Origin: Cnuella takakiae
GTDB taxonomy: Bacteria; Bacteroidota; Bacteroidia; Chitinophagales; Chitinophagaceae
DNA: 48,126 nt
NCBI RefSeq assembly: GCF_001953305.1
Contig: NZ_MTFE01000010.1
Span: 3,765,809-3,813,934, forward strand
Direction of reading: 5' to 3'
How positions within the stretch are numbered: the first letter of the stretch is position 1; every line of letters starts with the position of its first letter. The notes beneath the pieces were generated by a model. It made no database searches and was not told where the DNA came from. It saw only the letters and a list, made by a program, of their open reading frames with translations. Below are positions 35,299 through 44,122 of the stretch, piece after piece. The translations under genes and the position numbers were made by a program.

Positions 35299-38200
35299 TT
35301 AAAAACCTACCTGCACACCAAACATGAAGGTGCGGGGCTTGGGGTAAGAACCGAAATCAAAACCGGGGTTCAGCACACCCGAAGTAAAGTCGGGGTTGTA
35401 ACCATAGTACTTCTGGAAAGAGTACAGGTTCTGCGCAGTGAGGTACACGCGGGCTTTGGATACACCTTTTACCAGGTTAGTGGGCAGGGTATAACCAACA
35501 GACAGGGTGTTGATGCGCAGGAAAGAACCATCCTGCAACCAGTTGGGACGATCAGAGTCCTTGAAGTTGTTTACATCGGCATCGTTCAAACGGGGGATGT
35601 CGGTGTTGGTGTTGGTGGGGGTCCAACGGTTCATCATGTCGGTGCTGTAGTTGAGCGAACCGGCAGAGTGGTGCAGATCGCGGTACATGCGGCTCAGCAC
35701 TTTGAACTTGGCGCTACCCGATGCAAATACAGAGAAGTCGAAGCTCTTGTAAGCACCCGAGAGGTTGAGGCCATAGTTGTAACGGGGAATAGCGCTACCC
35801 AGCGATACGCGGTCGAAAGTTTCATCTACAATACCATCGGGTTTGCCGTTGGGACCGCTGATGTCTTTGTACTTCACATCACCAGGAGCCAGCACAGCGC
35901 CAAACTGCTTGGCATGTGCGTTGATCTCAGCCTGGTTCTGGAAGATACCTTCGTATACAAAGCCGTAGTGTTCGCCAATTTCACCCCCTACAACGGTGCG
36001 GGCACCTACGCCATACAGGGGCTCGTTGTTGCCACCCAGGCTCAGTACCTTGTTCTTAACAGTAGACAGGTTAGCAGACACGTCGTAAGTGAATGCACCA
36101 CCGGTTTTGTGGTAAGTGGCAGAAAACTCGAAGCCTTTGTTGGACAGGGTTGCAGCATTTACTACAGGCGCAGTATTGATATAACCGGTAGACAAAGGAA
36201 TGGGAACGTTTACCAGGATATCGGAGCTCTTAGCATTGTAGTATTCAGCAGAGAAGTCCAGTTTGTTGTTCAGGAAAGTACCATCGAAACCAAAGTTGGC
36301 AATGGCCTTTTCTTCCCATTTTATACCGGGAGATGCCACCAGTGTTTGCGAACCACCAACATAGCGGGTACCATTAAACGCATACACTACGCCTGTGTTG
36401 AGTACACCCTGGTATTGGTAGTCGGCAATCTTGTCGTTACCCAGTACACCATAAGATGCACGTAGTTTCAAGGACGATACAAGGTTGCGGGGCAGGTTCC
36501 AGAAATCCTCGTTGCTGATCTTCCAGCCAATAGAACCGGCAGGGAAATTACCATAACGGTTGTTGGGGGCAAAACGCGAAGAACCATCACGACGCAGGGT
36601 ACCGGAGAACAGGTACTTGTCGCCATAAGAATAGTTCACACGGCCAAAATAAGAACTGAGGGTTGCGATATACTCGTAACCATTGGCAGAAGTAGTCTGA
36701 CCGTTAGCAAGGGTCATTACATAGGGTGTAGTGAAACCTTCGGCGTGGCCGTTGCGGATCAAAGTATTGTTCTGGCGGTACGACTGTCCCAACAGGGCCT
36801 GCACACTGTGCTTACCCAGGTTCAGGTCGTAGTTGAAGGTGTTTTCAATAGCCGAGTTGGTGAACGTACGGGTGTTGTCGTCCAGGCGGGCACGGTCGGT
36901 ACTGAAAAATTTACCCAGGTTGAATACAGGTACAAAAGAGAAGTCGCGGGTCTGTGTTTTGTCGTAGCTCACGCTGGAACGGAAACGCAGGTTGTGCGCA
37001 TTGTTCTTCAGCAGCTGCAGTTCGCCATACACGTTACCAAAAGTGCGGTCAACATCTACCCAGTTGGTAAATATGTTGTTCACCGCAATAGCGTTAAGCG
37101 AGTTGGCACCATTGAACTCCGAGTTGGAACCACCAAAGCCATTGAGCATGGTGGCATCGTACACGGGCATGGTAGGAATGGCCGACACCAGCGATACAAT
37201 CATAGGCGGAATACCACCCAGGAGGATATCGTCGCGGAAGGTCAGCGAGTTTTCGTGCGAATGGGTATAGTTAAACGTCTGACCAATTTTGAAGATGCCT
37301 TTTTCAGCCGTAGTGTTTACACGGGCAGAGTAGCGCTGGTAGGTAGGACCATTGCCTGCATATGTACCCTTGTTGTCGAAATAATCAAGGGATACATTGT
37401 AGGTGCTGTTGGCACCGCCACCAAATACGCTTACGTTGTGGTTCTGGCGGCTGCCGGTTTTCAGGCCTGCGTTCTGCCAATCGGTATCAATGTTCTTTAC
37501 ATAGCCGGGATTGGAAGGATCGTTGGCGGGAAACAGCGGGCGGCCAGCGTTTACGCGGGCTTCGTTGTTCAGGGTCTGGTATTGCTGACGGTTGGTTACG
37601 TCCTTGGTTTGCCAAACTTTGTCTACACCGTAGTAACCGTTGTATTCAATTTTAGCAGCCGTGTTTTTCTTACCCTGCCTGGTGGTGATGATCACCACAC
37701 CGTTGGCAGCTGCGGCACCGTAAATAGATGCGGCAGATGCATCTTTCAGTACCGAAATGGACTCAATGTCGTTGGGGCTGAAGTCGCGGATAGAAGTACC
37801 TACAGGCACACCATCTACAACATAGAAAGGCTGGGCGCCGCCAAAGGTGCTGAAACCACGGATGCGTACGCTGGGAGCGGCACCGGGCTGGCCATCGGAA
37901 GTAACCTGAACACCGGGAGCGCGGCCTTGCAGCAGCGAGGAAATGTCGTTGGTACTAACCTTCTTGGCTTCCGCCACGTTTACGGTAGCAACGGCACCGG
38001 TAAGGTCCTTTTTACGCTGGGTACCATAACCGATTACCACCACTTCGTTGAGGCTGGTAGAACCGTCAACCAGCTGGAAGGCCAGGTTGCCATCACGCAC
38101 CGACCCTTCCTGGACCTGGAAACCAACAGAGCTAACCACCAGCACGGAGCCGGGGGCTGCATTGATGGAAAACAGACCATTGGCATCGGTGGTAGTACCA

Positions 38201-38382
38201 TTTCTGGAACCTTTCACCACTACGGAGGCGCCCGCTATGGGTTCACCTTTCGCATTGGTTACTACTCCCTTGTAGGTTTGCTGAACGTTTTGGGCGTGCA
38301 CCTCAGTGGAATGCAGCATTAATGCCGACACTGGGGCCGCCATGAGGCTGTATTTAAACAGCGCTTGGCAAAACAATCTCAT
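35299..38382 (-). CDS. SusC/RagA-family TonB-dependent oligosaccharide transporter (pair 2)
   Basis: 1027 residues. Signal peptide (MRLFCQALFKYSLMAAPVSA to about residue 31), carboxypeptidase-regulatory-like domain (about 36-115), SusC signature VVVIGYGTQRKKDLTGA, plug domain with NGVVIITTRQGKK, and a barrel ending TFMFGVQVGF. It takes up oligosaccharide across the outer membrane together with SusD2. The gene has its own regulated region with two 19-bp palindromes (38449 and 38491). The upstream HAD gene is in the same direction, but 327 bp away with these sites between, so an independent promoter is likely. Confidence 0.96.
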   Translation of the reverse strand: MRLFCQALFKYSLMAAPVSALMLHSTEVHAQNVQQTYKGVVTNAKGEPIAGASVVVKGSRNGTTTDANGLFSINAAPGSVLVVSSVGFQVQEGSVRDGNLAFQLVDGSTSLNEVVVIGYGTQRKKDLTGAVATVNVAEAKKVSTNDISSLLQGRAPGVQVTSDGQPGAAPSVRIRGFSTFGGAQPFYVVDGVPVGTSIRDFSPNDIESISVLKDASAASIYGAAAANGVVIITTRQGKKNTAAKIEYNGYYGVDKVWQTKDVTNRQQYQTLNNEARVNAGRPLFPANDPSNPGYVKNIDTDWQNAGLKTGSRQNHNVSVFGGGANSTYNVSLDYFDNKGTYAGNGPTYQRYSARVNTTAEKGIFKIGQTFNYTHSHENSLTFRDDILLGGIPPMIVSLVSAIPTMPVYDATMLNGFGGSNSEFNGANSLNAIAVNNIFTNWVDVDRTFGNVYGELQLLKNNAHNLRFRSSVSYDKTQTRDFSFVPVFNLGKFFSTDRARLDDNTRTFTNSAIENTFNYDLNLGKHSVQALLGQSYRQNNTLIRNGHAEGFTTPYVMTLANGQTTSANGYEYIATLSSYFGRVNYSYGDKYLFSGTLRRDGSSRFAPNNRYGNFPAGSIGWKISNEDFWNLPRNLVSSLKLRASYGVLGNDKIADYQYQGVLNTGVVYAFNGTRYVGGSQTLVASPGIKWEEKAIANFGFDGTFLNNKLDFSAEYYNAKSSDILVNVPIPLSTGYINTAPVVNAATLSNKGFEFSATYHKTGGAFTYDVSANLSTVKNKVLSLGGNNEPLYGVGARTVVGGEIGEHYGFVYEGIFQNQAEINAHAKQFGAVLAPGDVKYKDISGPNGKPDGIVDETFDRVSLGSAIPRYNYGLNLSGAYKSFDFSVFASGSAKFKVLSRMYRDLHHSAGSLNYSTDMMNRWTPTNTNTDIPRLNDADVNNFKDSDRPNWLQDGSFLRINTLSVGYTLPTNLVKGVSKARVYLTAQNLYSFQKYYGYNPDFTSGVLNPGFDFGSYPKPRTFMFGVQVGF

Positions 38383-38448
38383 AGACTGTAGTTATTGTTA
38401 GGATTGAAAAAGCATCGTTGTTCCGCACAAATCCAAAATCACATAAAT

Positions 38449-38467
38449 AAATGTATTAAATACACTT
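38449..38467. promoter_or_regulatory. Putative AraR operator 1 upstream of susC2
   Basis: AAATGTATTAAATACACTT is a 19-bp palindrome with a single mismatch between arms, 66 bp before the susC2 ATG. Its centre is 42 bp (four helical turns) from the centre of the next site. Confidence 0.7.
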
Positions 38468-38490
38468 ATTAAATTCCGGGGTGTGAATTT

Positions 38491-38509
38491 AAGTGTAAAT
38501 TTTACAATT
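38491..38509. promoter_or_regulatory. Putative AraR operator 2 upstream of susC2
   Basis: AAGTGTAAATTTTACAATT is a 19-bp palindrome with a single mismatch between arms. Together with operator 1 it could allow cooperative binding or a DNA loop. Confidence 0.72.
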
Positions 38510-38709
38510 ATTAAATTTTCGTAAAATTTTTTCGCAACACAACTTTTATGCATTCGTAACGAACTACAGTTCAGCATACGAACGCACAAAAGCTTGCTCC
38601 AGCCTGGCTTTGCAGAAAAAGGGTGATATGGTATTCGGGGCTGTTTGCAGCCGGGCGTTGTGCCCAGGGAAATGGGTGAAGGGTTGAAAAACAGGGCCGA
38701 AATTACAGC

Positions 38710-39399
38710 CTAGCGGTTGAAAGTTTGCGGCATTTTAAAAAAGATGGTCCTAAGCGCAGGATCGTTATAATTTGGGGCAAAACAGATGCTGTTGGTGTAA
38801 GCAGCAAACTCTTCCCTGGCGTGCATGGTGGTAAGCACCACGGCATTCATTCCGGCATTGGCTGCAGCTTCTACGCCTTTGGGGGCGTCTTCAAAAACAA
38901 TGCATGCTTCAGGTGCCATTCCCAGCAACTCCGCTCCTTTCAGAAAAGTTTCCGGGTGCGGTTTGCTGGTGGTCACATCATCGGCGCTAACAATGGCTCC
39001 GAAATAGTGGCGGATGCCCAGCCCGTCAATCACAAAGTCGATATTGGCGGTAATGGCAGCCGAACAGATGGCCATTTTGATACCGGCCTGGTGCGCTTGC
39101 TCCAGGAAGGCATCCAATCCTTCAATGAGTTTCAGATGGGGCTTGAAGGCTGCCTGGTACTGCTTTTCCTTTTCAACCGACAGGTATTCAATTTCCTCGG
39201 GTGAAAACCGGTTGGGACCAAAGATGCGCAGGAGCACTTCCGCATTTTTGCCATACATCTCCTTTTTTACCTCCGCATAATCCAGGCTTGCACCCAGTTG
39301 CCCGGTAAGCACCTGGTACCATGCCTGGGTGTGGTATTCCATATCATCGATCATGGTACCATTGAGGTCGAAAAGAAAAGCCTTAAATGTATTGTTCAT
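38710..39399 (-). CDS. HAD-superfamily hydrolase, beta-phosphoglucomutase-like, with DLNGT motif
   Basis: 229 residues from the ATG at 39399; the frame extends 24 codons further without any family similarity. A HAD core with an alpha-helical cap (about 17-85), motif II Ser in AICSAA, motif III Lys in TTSKPHPETFLKGAELLG and motif IV FEDAPKGVEAAANAGM are typical of the beta-phosphoglucomutase/phosphatase group. Motif I reads FDLNGTMIDD: the nucleophilic first Asp (residue 11) is kept, but the second Asp, the general acid/base, is Asn (codon AAT). Most relatives have DxDGT. Activity may be altered, for instance binding or slow hydrolysis. Substrate unknown. It lies beside the susC2 control region with no evident functional link. 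Confidence 0.85.
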   Translation of the reverse strand: MNNTFKAFLFDLNGTMIDDMEYHTQAWYQVLTGQLGASLDYAEVKKEMYGKNAEVLLRIFGPNRFSPEEIEYLSVEKEKQYQAAFKPHLKLIEGLDAFLEQAHQAGIKMAICSAAITANIDFVIDGLGIRHYFGAIVSADDVTTSKPHPETFLKGAELLGMAPEACIVFEDAPKGVEAAANAGMNAVVLTTMHAREEFAAYTNSICFAPNYNDPALRTIFFKMPQTFNR

Positions 39400-39737
39400 G
39401 ATGAGCGGGCTTGAAACTAAGCGGGCAATAAGCGTATGGCTGACGGTTGCAATTACTGCAGCCAGCGGCAAACCCGTAACAAAAATGGGGCTGCAAATTT
39501 ATTCGGTTGCAAAAAAGAGCGTTCTGGCTCCTACCATTCTTTAAACTTTGGCCTATTATTTTTACCGCCAAAGCCCCCTAGAAGCCCGCAGAAACAAGCC
39601 TGGCGGCACTTAGATCAGATTTTTACCTTTACGGCTACACCTCAGGGAGTTTTACCTAATTATTTTACTATTGATACCTGAATGGCTATAGCTTTGCTCC
39701 GCCTTTGGCAATTGAACATTGAGTTGCCAACGATTAT
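39400..39737. other. Divergent intergenic region between HAD gene and kup
   Basis: This 338-bp stretch has no supported gene. It contains a plus-strand -7 box for kup at 39689-39696. The plus-strand frame 39436-39681 has no protein-like features and is discounted. Confidence 0.55.
39689..39696 (+). promoter_or_regulatory. kup: Promoter -7 box of kup
   Basis: TAGCTTTG matches the Bacteroidetes -7 consensus TAnnTTTG fully and is 41 bp before the kup ATG. A TTTG -33 box at standard spacing is not evident. Confidence 0.5.
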
Positions 39738-41735
39738 ATGAATCATACTTCCCACAACAAGGTATCCGCCGCCGGTTTAATGGTAGCGCTGGGTATCATC
39801 TATGGCGACATTGGCACTTCTCCGCTTTACGTGCTCAATGCCATTCTCAAGGACAAAACGGTTACGGATACCCTCATCCTCGGTGCCCTGTCGCTGGTGA
39901 TCTGGACCCTGACTCTTCAAACCACCATCAAATATGTAATGCTGACCCTCAAGGCGGACAACCGTGGTGAAGGCGGCATTTTTTCATTATATGCACTGGT
40001 GCGCCGCAAGGAGCGCTGGCTTGTATTTCCGGCAATGATTGGCGGTGCCGCCCTGCTGGCCGATGGCATGATCACACCGCCCATTTCGGTTACATCGGCC
40101 ATTGAAGGTTTGCGCAACATCCCGCTGCTGCATAGCATCTCCGACCATACCATTGTGGGTATTGTGCTGGGCATCATCGCTGCCCTGTTTTTTATGCAGC
40201 AGTTTGGCACCCACAGCATCGGCCGCCTTTTCGGGCCTGTAATGGGTATCTGGTTTGGTATGCTGGCGGTGCTTGGGCTGTCGCACATCTTCGACGATTT
40301 GGCTGTCTTTAAAGCTTTTAATCCCTGGTATGGCATCAACCTGCTGATCAATTATCCCAAGGGCTTCTGGCTGCTGGGTGGCGTGTTTTTGTGTACCACG
40401 GGTGCCGAAGCGCTGTACAGCGACCTGGGTCACTGCGGCCGCGGCAATATCCGGGTGTCGTGGGTGTTTGTAAAAACCTGCCTCATCCTCAACTACCTTG
40501 GTCAGGGTGCCTGGCTCCTCTCCCACCATCACGGCGCACTCATTACCGGCGACCTGATTGAAAGCGGCTTCAACCCTTTTTACGGCATCATGCCCAAATG
40601 GTTCCTGCTGGCAGGTATTGCCATCGCCACTACGGCCGCCATCATTGCCAGCCAGGCCCTGATATCGGGTTCGTTTACCCTTATATCAGAAGCCATCCGC
40701 CTCAATCTGTGGCCCAAAATGAAGATCAAGTACCCGTCTGAAGCACGGGGACAGTTGTATGTGCCGGGTATCAATGCCATGCTTTTCCTGGGTTGCTGCG
40801 GCATTGTGCTGTACTTCCAGAAAGCTACCAATATGGAAGCGGCCTATGGCCTGGCCATCACCATGTGTATGATGGCTACCACCATCCTGTTTACCAACTT
40901 CCTGGTGATGCACCGCACCAAGGCTCCGTTTGTTTGGCTTTTCCTCATCGGGTACCTCGCTATTGAAGCTGCTTTTATGGTGGCCAACCTGGAGAAGTTT
41001 CCGCACGGTGGTTATGTAACCCTGATTGTTGGCGGCATCCTGTTTGGCATCATGTACGTGTGGTTCCGTGCCCGCAAGATCAAGAACCGCTACGTGGAGT
41101 TTGTACGCCTGGAAAACTATGTGCCCAAGATCCAGGAGTTGAGCAACGACCGTTCGGTGCCCAAGTACGCTACCCACCTGGTTTACCTTACCTCAGCCGA
41201 CAACCACAACGAGATCGAGCATAAGATCATCTACTCGATCCTGAACAAAAAACCCAAGCGTGCCGATATCTACTGGTTCATCCACGTACATACTTTGGAC
41301 GAACCTTATACTACTGAATACCAGGTAGAGCATGTAATTCCCAACGATATCATCCGCGTGGAATTCAGGTTGGGCTTCCGGGTGCAACCCCGCATCGACC
41401 TGCTGTTCCGCAAGGTGGTAGAAGACCTGGTAAATAATAAAGAAGTAAACATCACCAGCCGCTACGAAAGCCTGGAGCGCCGCAACGTGGTTGGCGATTT
41501 CTCTTTTGTGGTAATGGAAAAATACCTGAGCCAGGACAACGACCTGCCCTTCTTTGAGCGACTGGTAATGCGTGCCCACTTTATGCTGAAGGACATCTCG
41601 CTTTCCGAAGAACGCAACTTTGGACTGGATACCAGTAATGTTGTGGTAGAGAAGTTCCCGCTGGTAGTGGCGCCGGTTACCAATATCAAACTCCGACGCA
41701 CCTACAGGGGTGAGGAAATGGAACAAATAGCTTAA
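39738..41735 (+). CDS. kup: Kup/HAK/KT family potassium transporter
   Basis: 665 residues. The N-terminal region starts GLMVALGIIYGDIGTSPLYVLNAI, the family signature for low-affinity potassium uptake; the next conserved segment is ADNRGEGGIFSLYALVRR. About 12 membrane segments reach to residue 440, followed by a cytoplasmic C-terminal domain of about 220 residues. Transport is driven by protons. It is a single-gene unit with its own promoter box upstream and a strong bidirectional terminator after the stop. It is transcribed opposite to the neighbouring HAD gene and has no relation to arabinose use. Confidence 0.96.
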   Translation: MNHTSHNKVSAAGLMVALGIIYGDIGTSPLYVLNAILKDKTVTDTLILGALSLVIWTLTLQTTIKYVMLTLKADNRGEGGIFSLYALVRRKERWLVFPAMIGGAALLADGMITPPISVTSAIEGLRNIPLLHSISDHTIVGIVLGIIAALFFMQQFGTHSIGRLFGPVMGIWFGMLAVLGLSHIFDDLAVFKAFNPWYGINLLINYPKGFWLLGGVFLCTTGAEALYSDLGHCGRGNIRVSWVFVKTCLILNYLGQGAWLLSHHHGALITGDLIESGFNPFYGIMPKWFLLAGIAIATTAAIIASQALISGSFTLISEAIRLNLWPKMKIKYPSEARGQLYVPGINAMLFLGCCGIVLYFQKATNMEAAYGLAITMCMMATTILFTNFLVMHRTKAPFVWLFLIGYLAIEAAFMVANLEKFPHGGYVTLIVGGILFGIMYVWFRARKIKNRYVEFVRLENYVPKIQELSNDRSVPKYATHLVYLTSADNHNEIEHKIIYSILNKKPKRADIYWFIHVHTLDEPYTTEYQVEHVIPNDIIRVEFRLGFRVQPRIDLLFRKVVEDLVNNKEVNITSRYESLERRNVVGDFSFVVMEKYLSQDNDLPFFERLVMRAHFMLKDISLSEERNFGLDTSNVVVEKFPLVVAPVTNIKLRRTYRGEEMEQIA

Positions 41736-41746
41736 GCAGCAAGTAC

Positions 41747-41779
41747 TTAAAAGCCCGGATGATCCATCCGGGCTTTTAA
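41747..41779. terminator. Bidirectional terminator between kup and amidohydrolase gene
   Basis: A perfect 13-bp stem AAAAGCCCGGATG (41749-41761) with CATCCGGGCTTTT (41765-41777), 3-nt loop, with A-tract on one side and T-tract on the other, sits between convergent genes and serves both. Confidence 0.9.
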
Positions 41780-41797
41780 TTTATCTGGAGTGGCGTT

Positions 41798-43054
41798 TTA
41801 TCGTACGATCTTACCATCTTTTACTACCAGCAATACTTTCCTGCAATTACGTATATCTGCCGCAGGGTCGTCTTCCACGGCTACCAGGTCGGCAAGCAGA
41901 CCCTTGCGGATGCGGCCAATACGATCGGCATAGCCAAAAACATCCGCGTTTACTGAAGTAGCACTCCGCAAAACATCCAGCGGTTTCATGCCATAATCCA
42001 CCATCAATTCCATTTCACGGGCATTGGTGCCATGGGTATACACCCCTACATCGCCGCCCATTACAATGGCAACACCACTGGCAAGGGCCGCCTGAAAGCT
42101 TTTTCTTTTAGCCGCAATGCGGGCGGGCTCGGGGTCTACCCCTTTTTTCCAGCCGCCATATTTCAACAGGGCATCGCCTGCAGCCAGGGTTGCACAGAGC
42201 GCTACACCCTTTTCCTTCATCAGTTTAAAAATTTCGGCATTCCCCTCATCACCATGTTCGATGGTTCGTACCCCGCCAAGAATGGCGCGGCGCATCCCTT
42301 CCACGGTATGGGCATGTGCCACGGTTTGGCGTCCACTGGCGCCGGCTATGGCAGATGCCAGCGCGATTTCTTCCACGCTAAAGGTGGGTGCCGACTGTCC
42401 GTCACGGCCCCAGCGGTAATCAGCATACAGCTTTATCAGGTCGGCGCCTTTGCCTATCTGTGTGCGCACTTCAGCGGCCATGCTTTCCAGTCCACTTACT
42501 TCGGCAGCACCTTGCGGCACCTCAATATCGGCATTGTGCAGATTGGGGCCGTAGCTGCCTTTGGCCACGATGGCGCGGGTAGCCACAATCATCCGGGGAC
42601 CGGCAATTACGCCTTTTTCAATAGCCTGTTTCAAGCCCACATCATCGTAGCCCGCGCCCTCGGAACCCAGGTCGCGAACGGTGGTAAAACCAGCTTCCAG
42701 GGTAGCGCGGGCATGGTTTACGGCACGGGCAGTCCGCTCGGCACGGCTTTCACGCAGCACCTGGTCGTTCCAGCTTACCTCGTTGTAAGGATGCAGTAAA
42801 AGATGGGAATGGCCTTCGATAAAACCCGGCAACAGCGTAGCACCCGGCAAATTGACAATGCGGGTATTGGCGGGCAGTTTAAAGCTCATAGGTCCTGCAG
42901 CGGAAATCCGGTTGCCTTCCACCAATACCACCCAACCGGTATGCATCTGTTCGCCGTCAAATACCCTTTCGGGGCGCAGCAGGATCAAAGAATCGCCTTG
43001 GGCAGCAACAGCTAAACCAATGATTAAGAAGAGTAAAACAAAGCATTGCTTCAT
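41798..43054 (-). CDS. Exported amidohydrolase, imidazolonepropionase/prolidase-like
   Basis: 418 residues with a signal peptide (about 18 residues). The amidohydrolase metal centre is complete: His82 and His84 (EGHSHLLLHP), Lys208 (DLIKLYAD), His247/His249 (TVAHAHTVEG), His267 (TIEHGDEGN) and Asp335 (MGGDVGVYTHG). These define a binuclear zinc-type active site. The nearest characterised relatives are Xaa-Pro and Xaa-Arg dipeptidases and imidazolonepropionase-like enzymes; the substrate is open, though an extracytoplasmic peptidase is the best guess. It is transcribed from its own region toward kup and ends at a shared terminator. Confidence 0.9.
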   Translation of the reverse strand: MKQCFVLLFLIIGLAVAAQGDSLILLRPERVFDGEQMHTGWVVLVEGNRISAAGPMSFKLPANTRIVNLPGATLLPGFIEGHSHLLLHPYNEVSWNDQVLRESRAERTARAVNHARATLEAGFTTVRDLGSEGAGYDDVGLKQAIEKGVIAGPRMIVATRAIVAKGSYGPNLHNADIEVPQGAAEVSGLESMAAEVRTQIGKGADLIKLYADYRWGRDGQSAPTFSVEEIALASAIAGASGRQTVAHAHTVEGMRRAILGGVRTIEHGDEGNAEIFKLMKEKGVALCATLAAGDALLKYGGWKKGVDPEPARIAAKRKSFQAALASGVAIVMGGDVGVYTHGTNAREMELMVDYGMKPLDVLRSATSVNADVFGYADRIGRIRKGLLADLVAVEDDPAADIRNCRKVLLVVKDGKIVR

Positions 43055-43253
43055 GCAGGCAATTTAAAGGGCTTGTTTGGAATTACTAAATCAAACATCA
43101 AAGGCGCTGTTCCAAAAATTCTCCCTTCCGGCACTTTGTTGTTTCCTGAAATAAATCAACAACCCGCATGTGTAATTCTTGGAGGTGCTTCCCGGTGTTT
43201 CTATGTTGCAGGTCCGAACGAGCTCCCCGCCTTCCCAACCAATTTACCAGCAA

Positions 43254-44096
43254 ATGAAGCCCTTCTTTTTATCCTGTAAACAGGTTATGCTGCTAACCTG
43301 CTTGTTGATCGCCGGCTTTTGTGGTTTTACCCAAACCTTTACCATGGGCAAACAGTGCCGTGAGCTGGTTAATGCGGCAACAGCACTGTTGCAGGAAAAG
43401 AAGTTCCAGCAGGCACTGGAGGGTTATACCCAAATGGAGCAGTCGTGTAAAACCAGGGACGCCAGGGAACTTGTGTATACCGGCAAAGCTGAAGCGCTCA
43501 ATGGATTGGGCCGGTACGAGGAAGCCATTGCTGCAAGTGATGCCGCGCTGAAGCTATCAAAAAACAAGAGTCTTGGCGGCTATTTCCAGAAAGCCTATGC
43601 ACAAAACAAGATGGGTGATGTAGCTGCCTCCAAAGCCAGCCTTGCAAATGTTATGGACTTGACGGAAAAGAACCTGGATACCAGGACCAAGGCCCGGAAC
43701 TATGCCCTGATGTCCCTGGTGCACCAACGCCAGCTCAACGAACCAGACAGTGCTGCCTTTTACCTCGACAAAGCCATTGCTCTTGATGCCGCCAACCCTG
43801 ATTTCTACATTCAGAAAGGCGATTTACTGATGGCTGGCCAACACTACGAAGCAGCCTTTGCCCAGTATGACAAAGCCGTAGAAATGGGCCGAACCGACAT
43901 GGACATGTATGTGATCCGCAGCAATGCCCGGATGAAGATGGTACAGGCTAAATACGGCACCAACAATACCCAGGAACTGCGCAGCAAAATGACGGCTACT
44001 GAAAAAGAGCAGGTTTGCCGCGAACTCACCAAGGCGCTTTCGCTTGGATTAAAGGATATGAGAAAGGATATGTTCGCCGCCATGGTGTGCAAATAG
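43254..44096 (+). CDS. Exported TPR-repeat protein
   Basis: 280 residues from the ATG at 43254 (MKPFFLSCKQVMLLTCLL); the frame continues 25 codons upstream, but the signal peptide favours this start. After the signal sequence (to about residue 27) come about five tetratricopeptide motifs, for example YTGKAEALNGLGRYEEAIAASDAALKL and YIQKGDLLMAGQHYEAAFAQYDKAVEM, with a variable linker. TPR arrays mediate protein-protein contacts. The next gene, an OmpA-like lipoprotein, begins 26 bp downstream in the same direction, so they may form an operon acting at the envelope. No enzymatic motif is present and I do not recognise an orthologue by name. Confidence 0.85.
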   Translation: MKPFFLSCKQVMLLTCLLIAGFCGFTQTFTMGKQCRELVNAATALLQEKKFQQALEGYTQMEQSCKTRDARELVYTGKAEALNGLGRYEEAIAASDAALKLSKNKSLGGYFQKAYAQNKMGDVAASKASLANVMDLTEKNLDTRTKARNYALMSLVHQRQLNEPDSAAFYLDKAIALDAANPDFYIQKGDLLMAGQHYEAAFAQYDKAVEMGRTDMDMYVIRSNARMKMVQAKYGTNNTQELRSKMTATEKEQVCRELTKALSLGLKDMRKDMFAAMVCK

Positions 44097-44122
44097 ATTC
44101 TGTTCAACTAATAAAACAGCAT

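Larger units (their letters stand above)
38383..38709. other. Regulatory region upstream of susC2
   Basis: This 327-bp region has two tandem operator-like palindromes (38449-38467, 38491-38509), an AT-rich tract, and a G-rich part near the HAD gene stop with minor hairpins (GGCTG/CAGCC near 38638-38652). I found no TAnnTTTG box and no supported gene; a 63-codon minus-strand frame through it overlaps the operators and is not credible. Confidence 0.6.

Noticed and set aside
36745-38322. Long plus-strand frames opposite susC2 (also 34855-36465, 24695-26113 and 28044-29510)
   Set aside because: All are antisense shadows of well-supported minus-strand genes with no protein-like features of their own.
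39436-39681. 81-codon plus-strand frame before kup
   Set aside because: Overlaps the HAD-kup intergenic region, low-complexity composition and no family resemblance.
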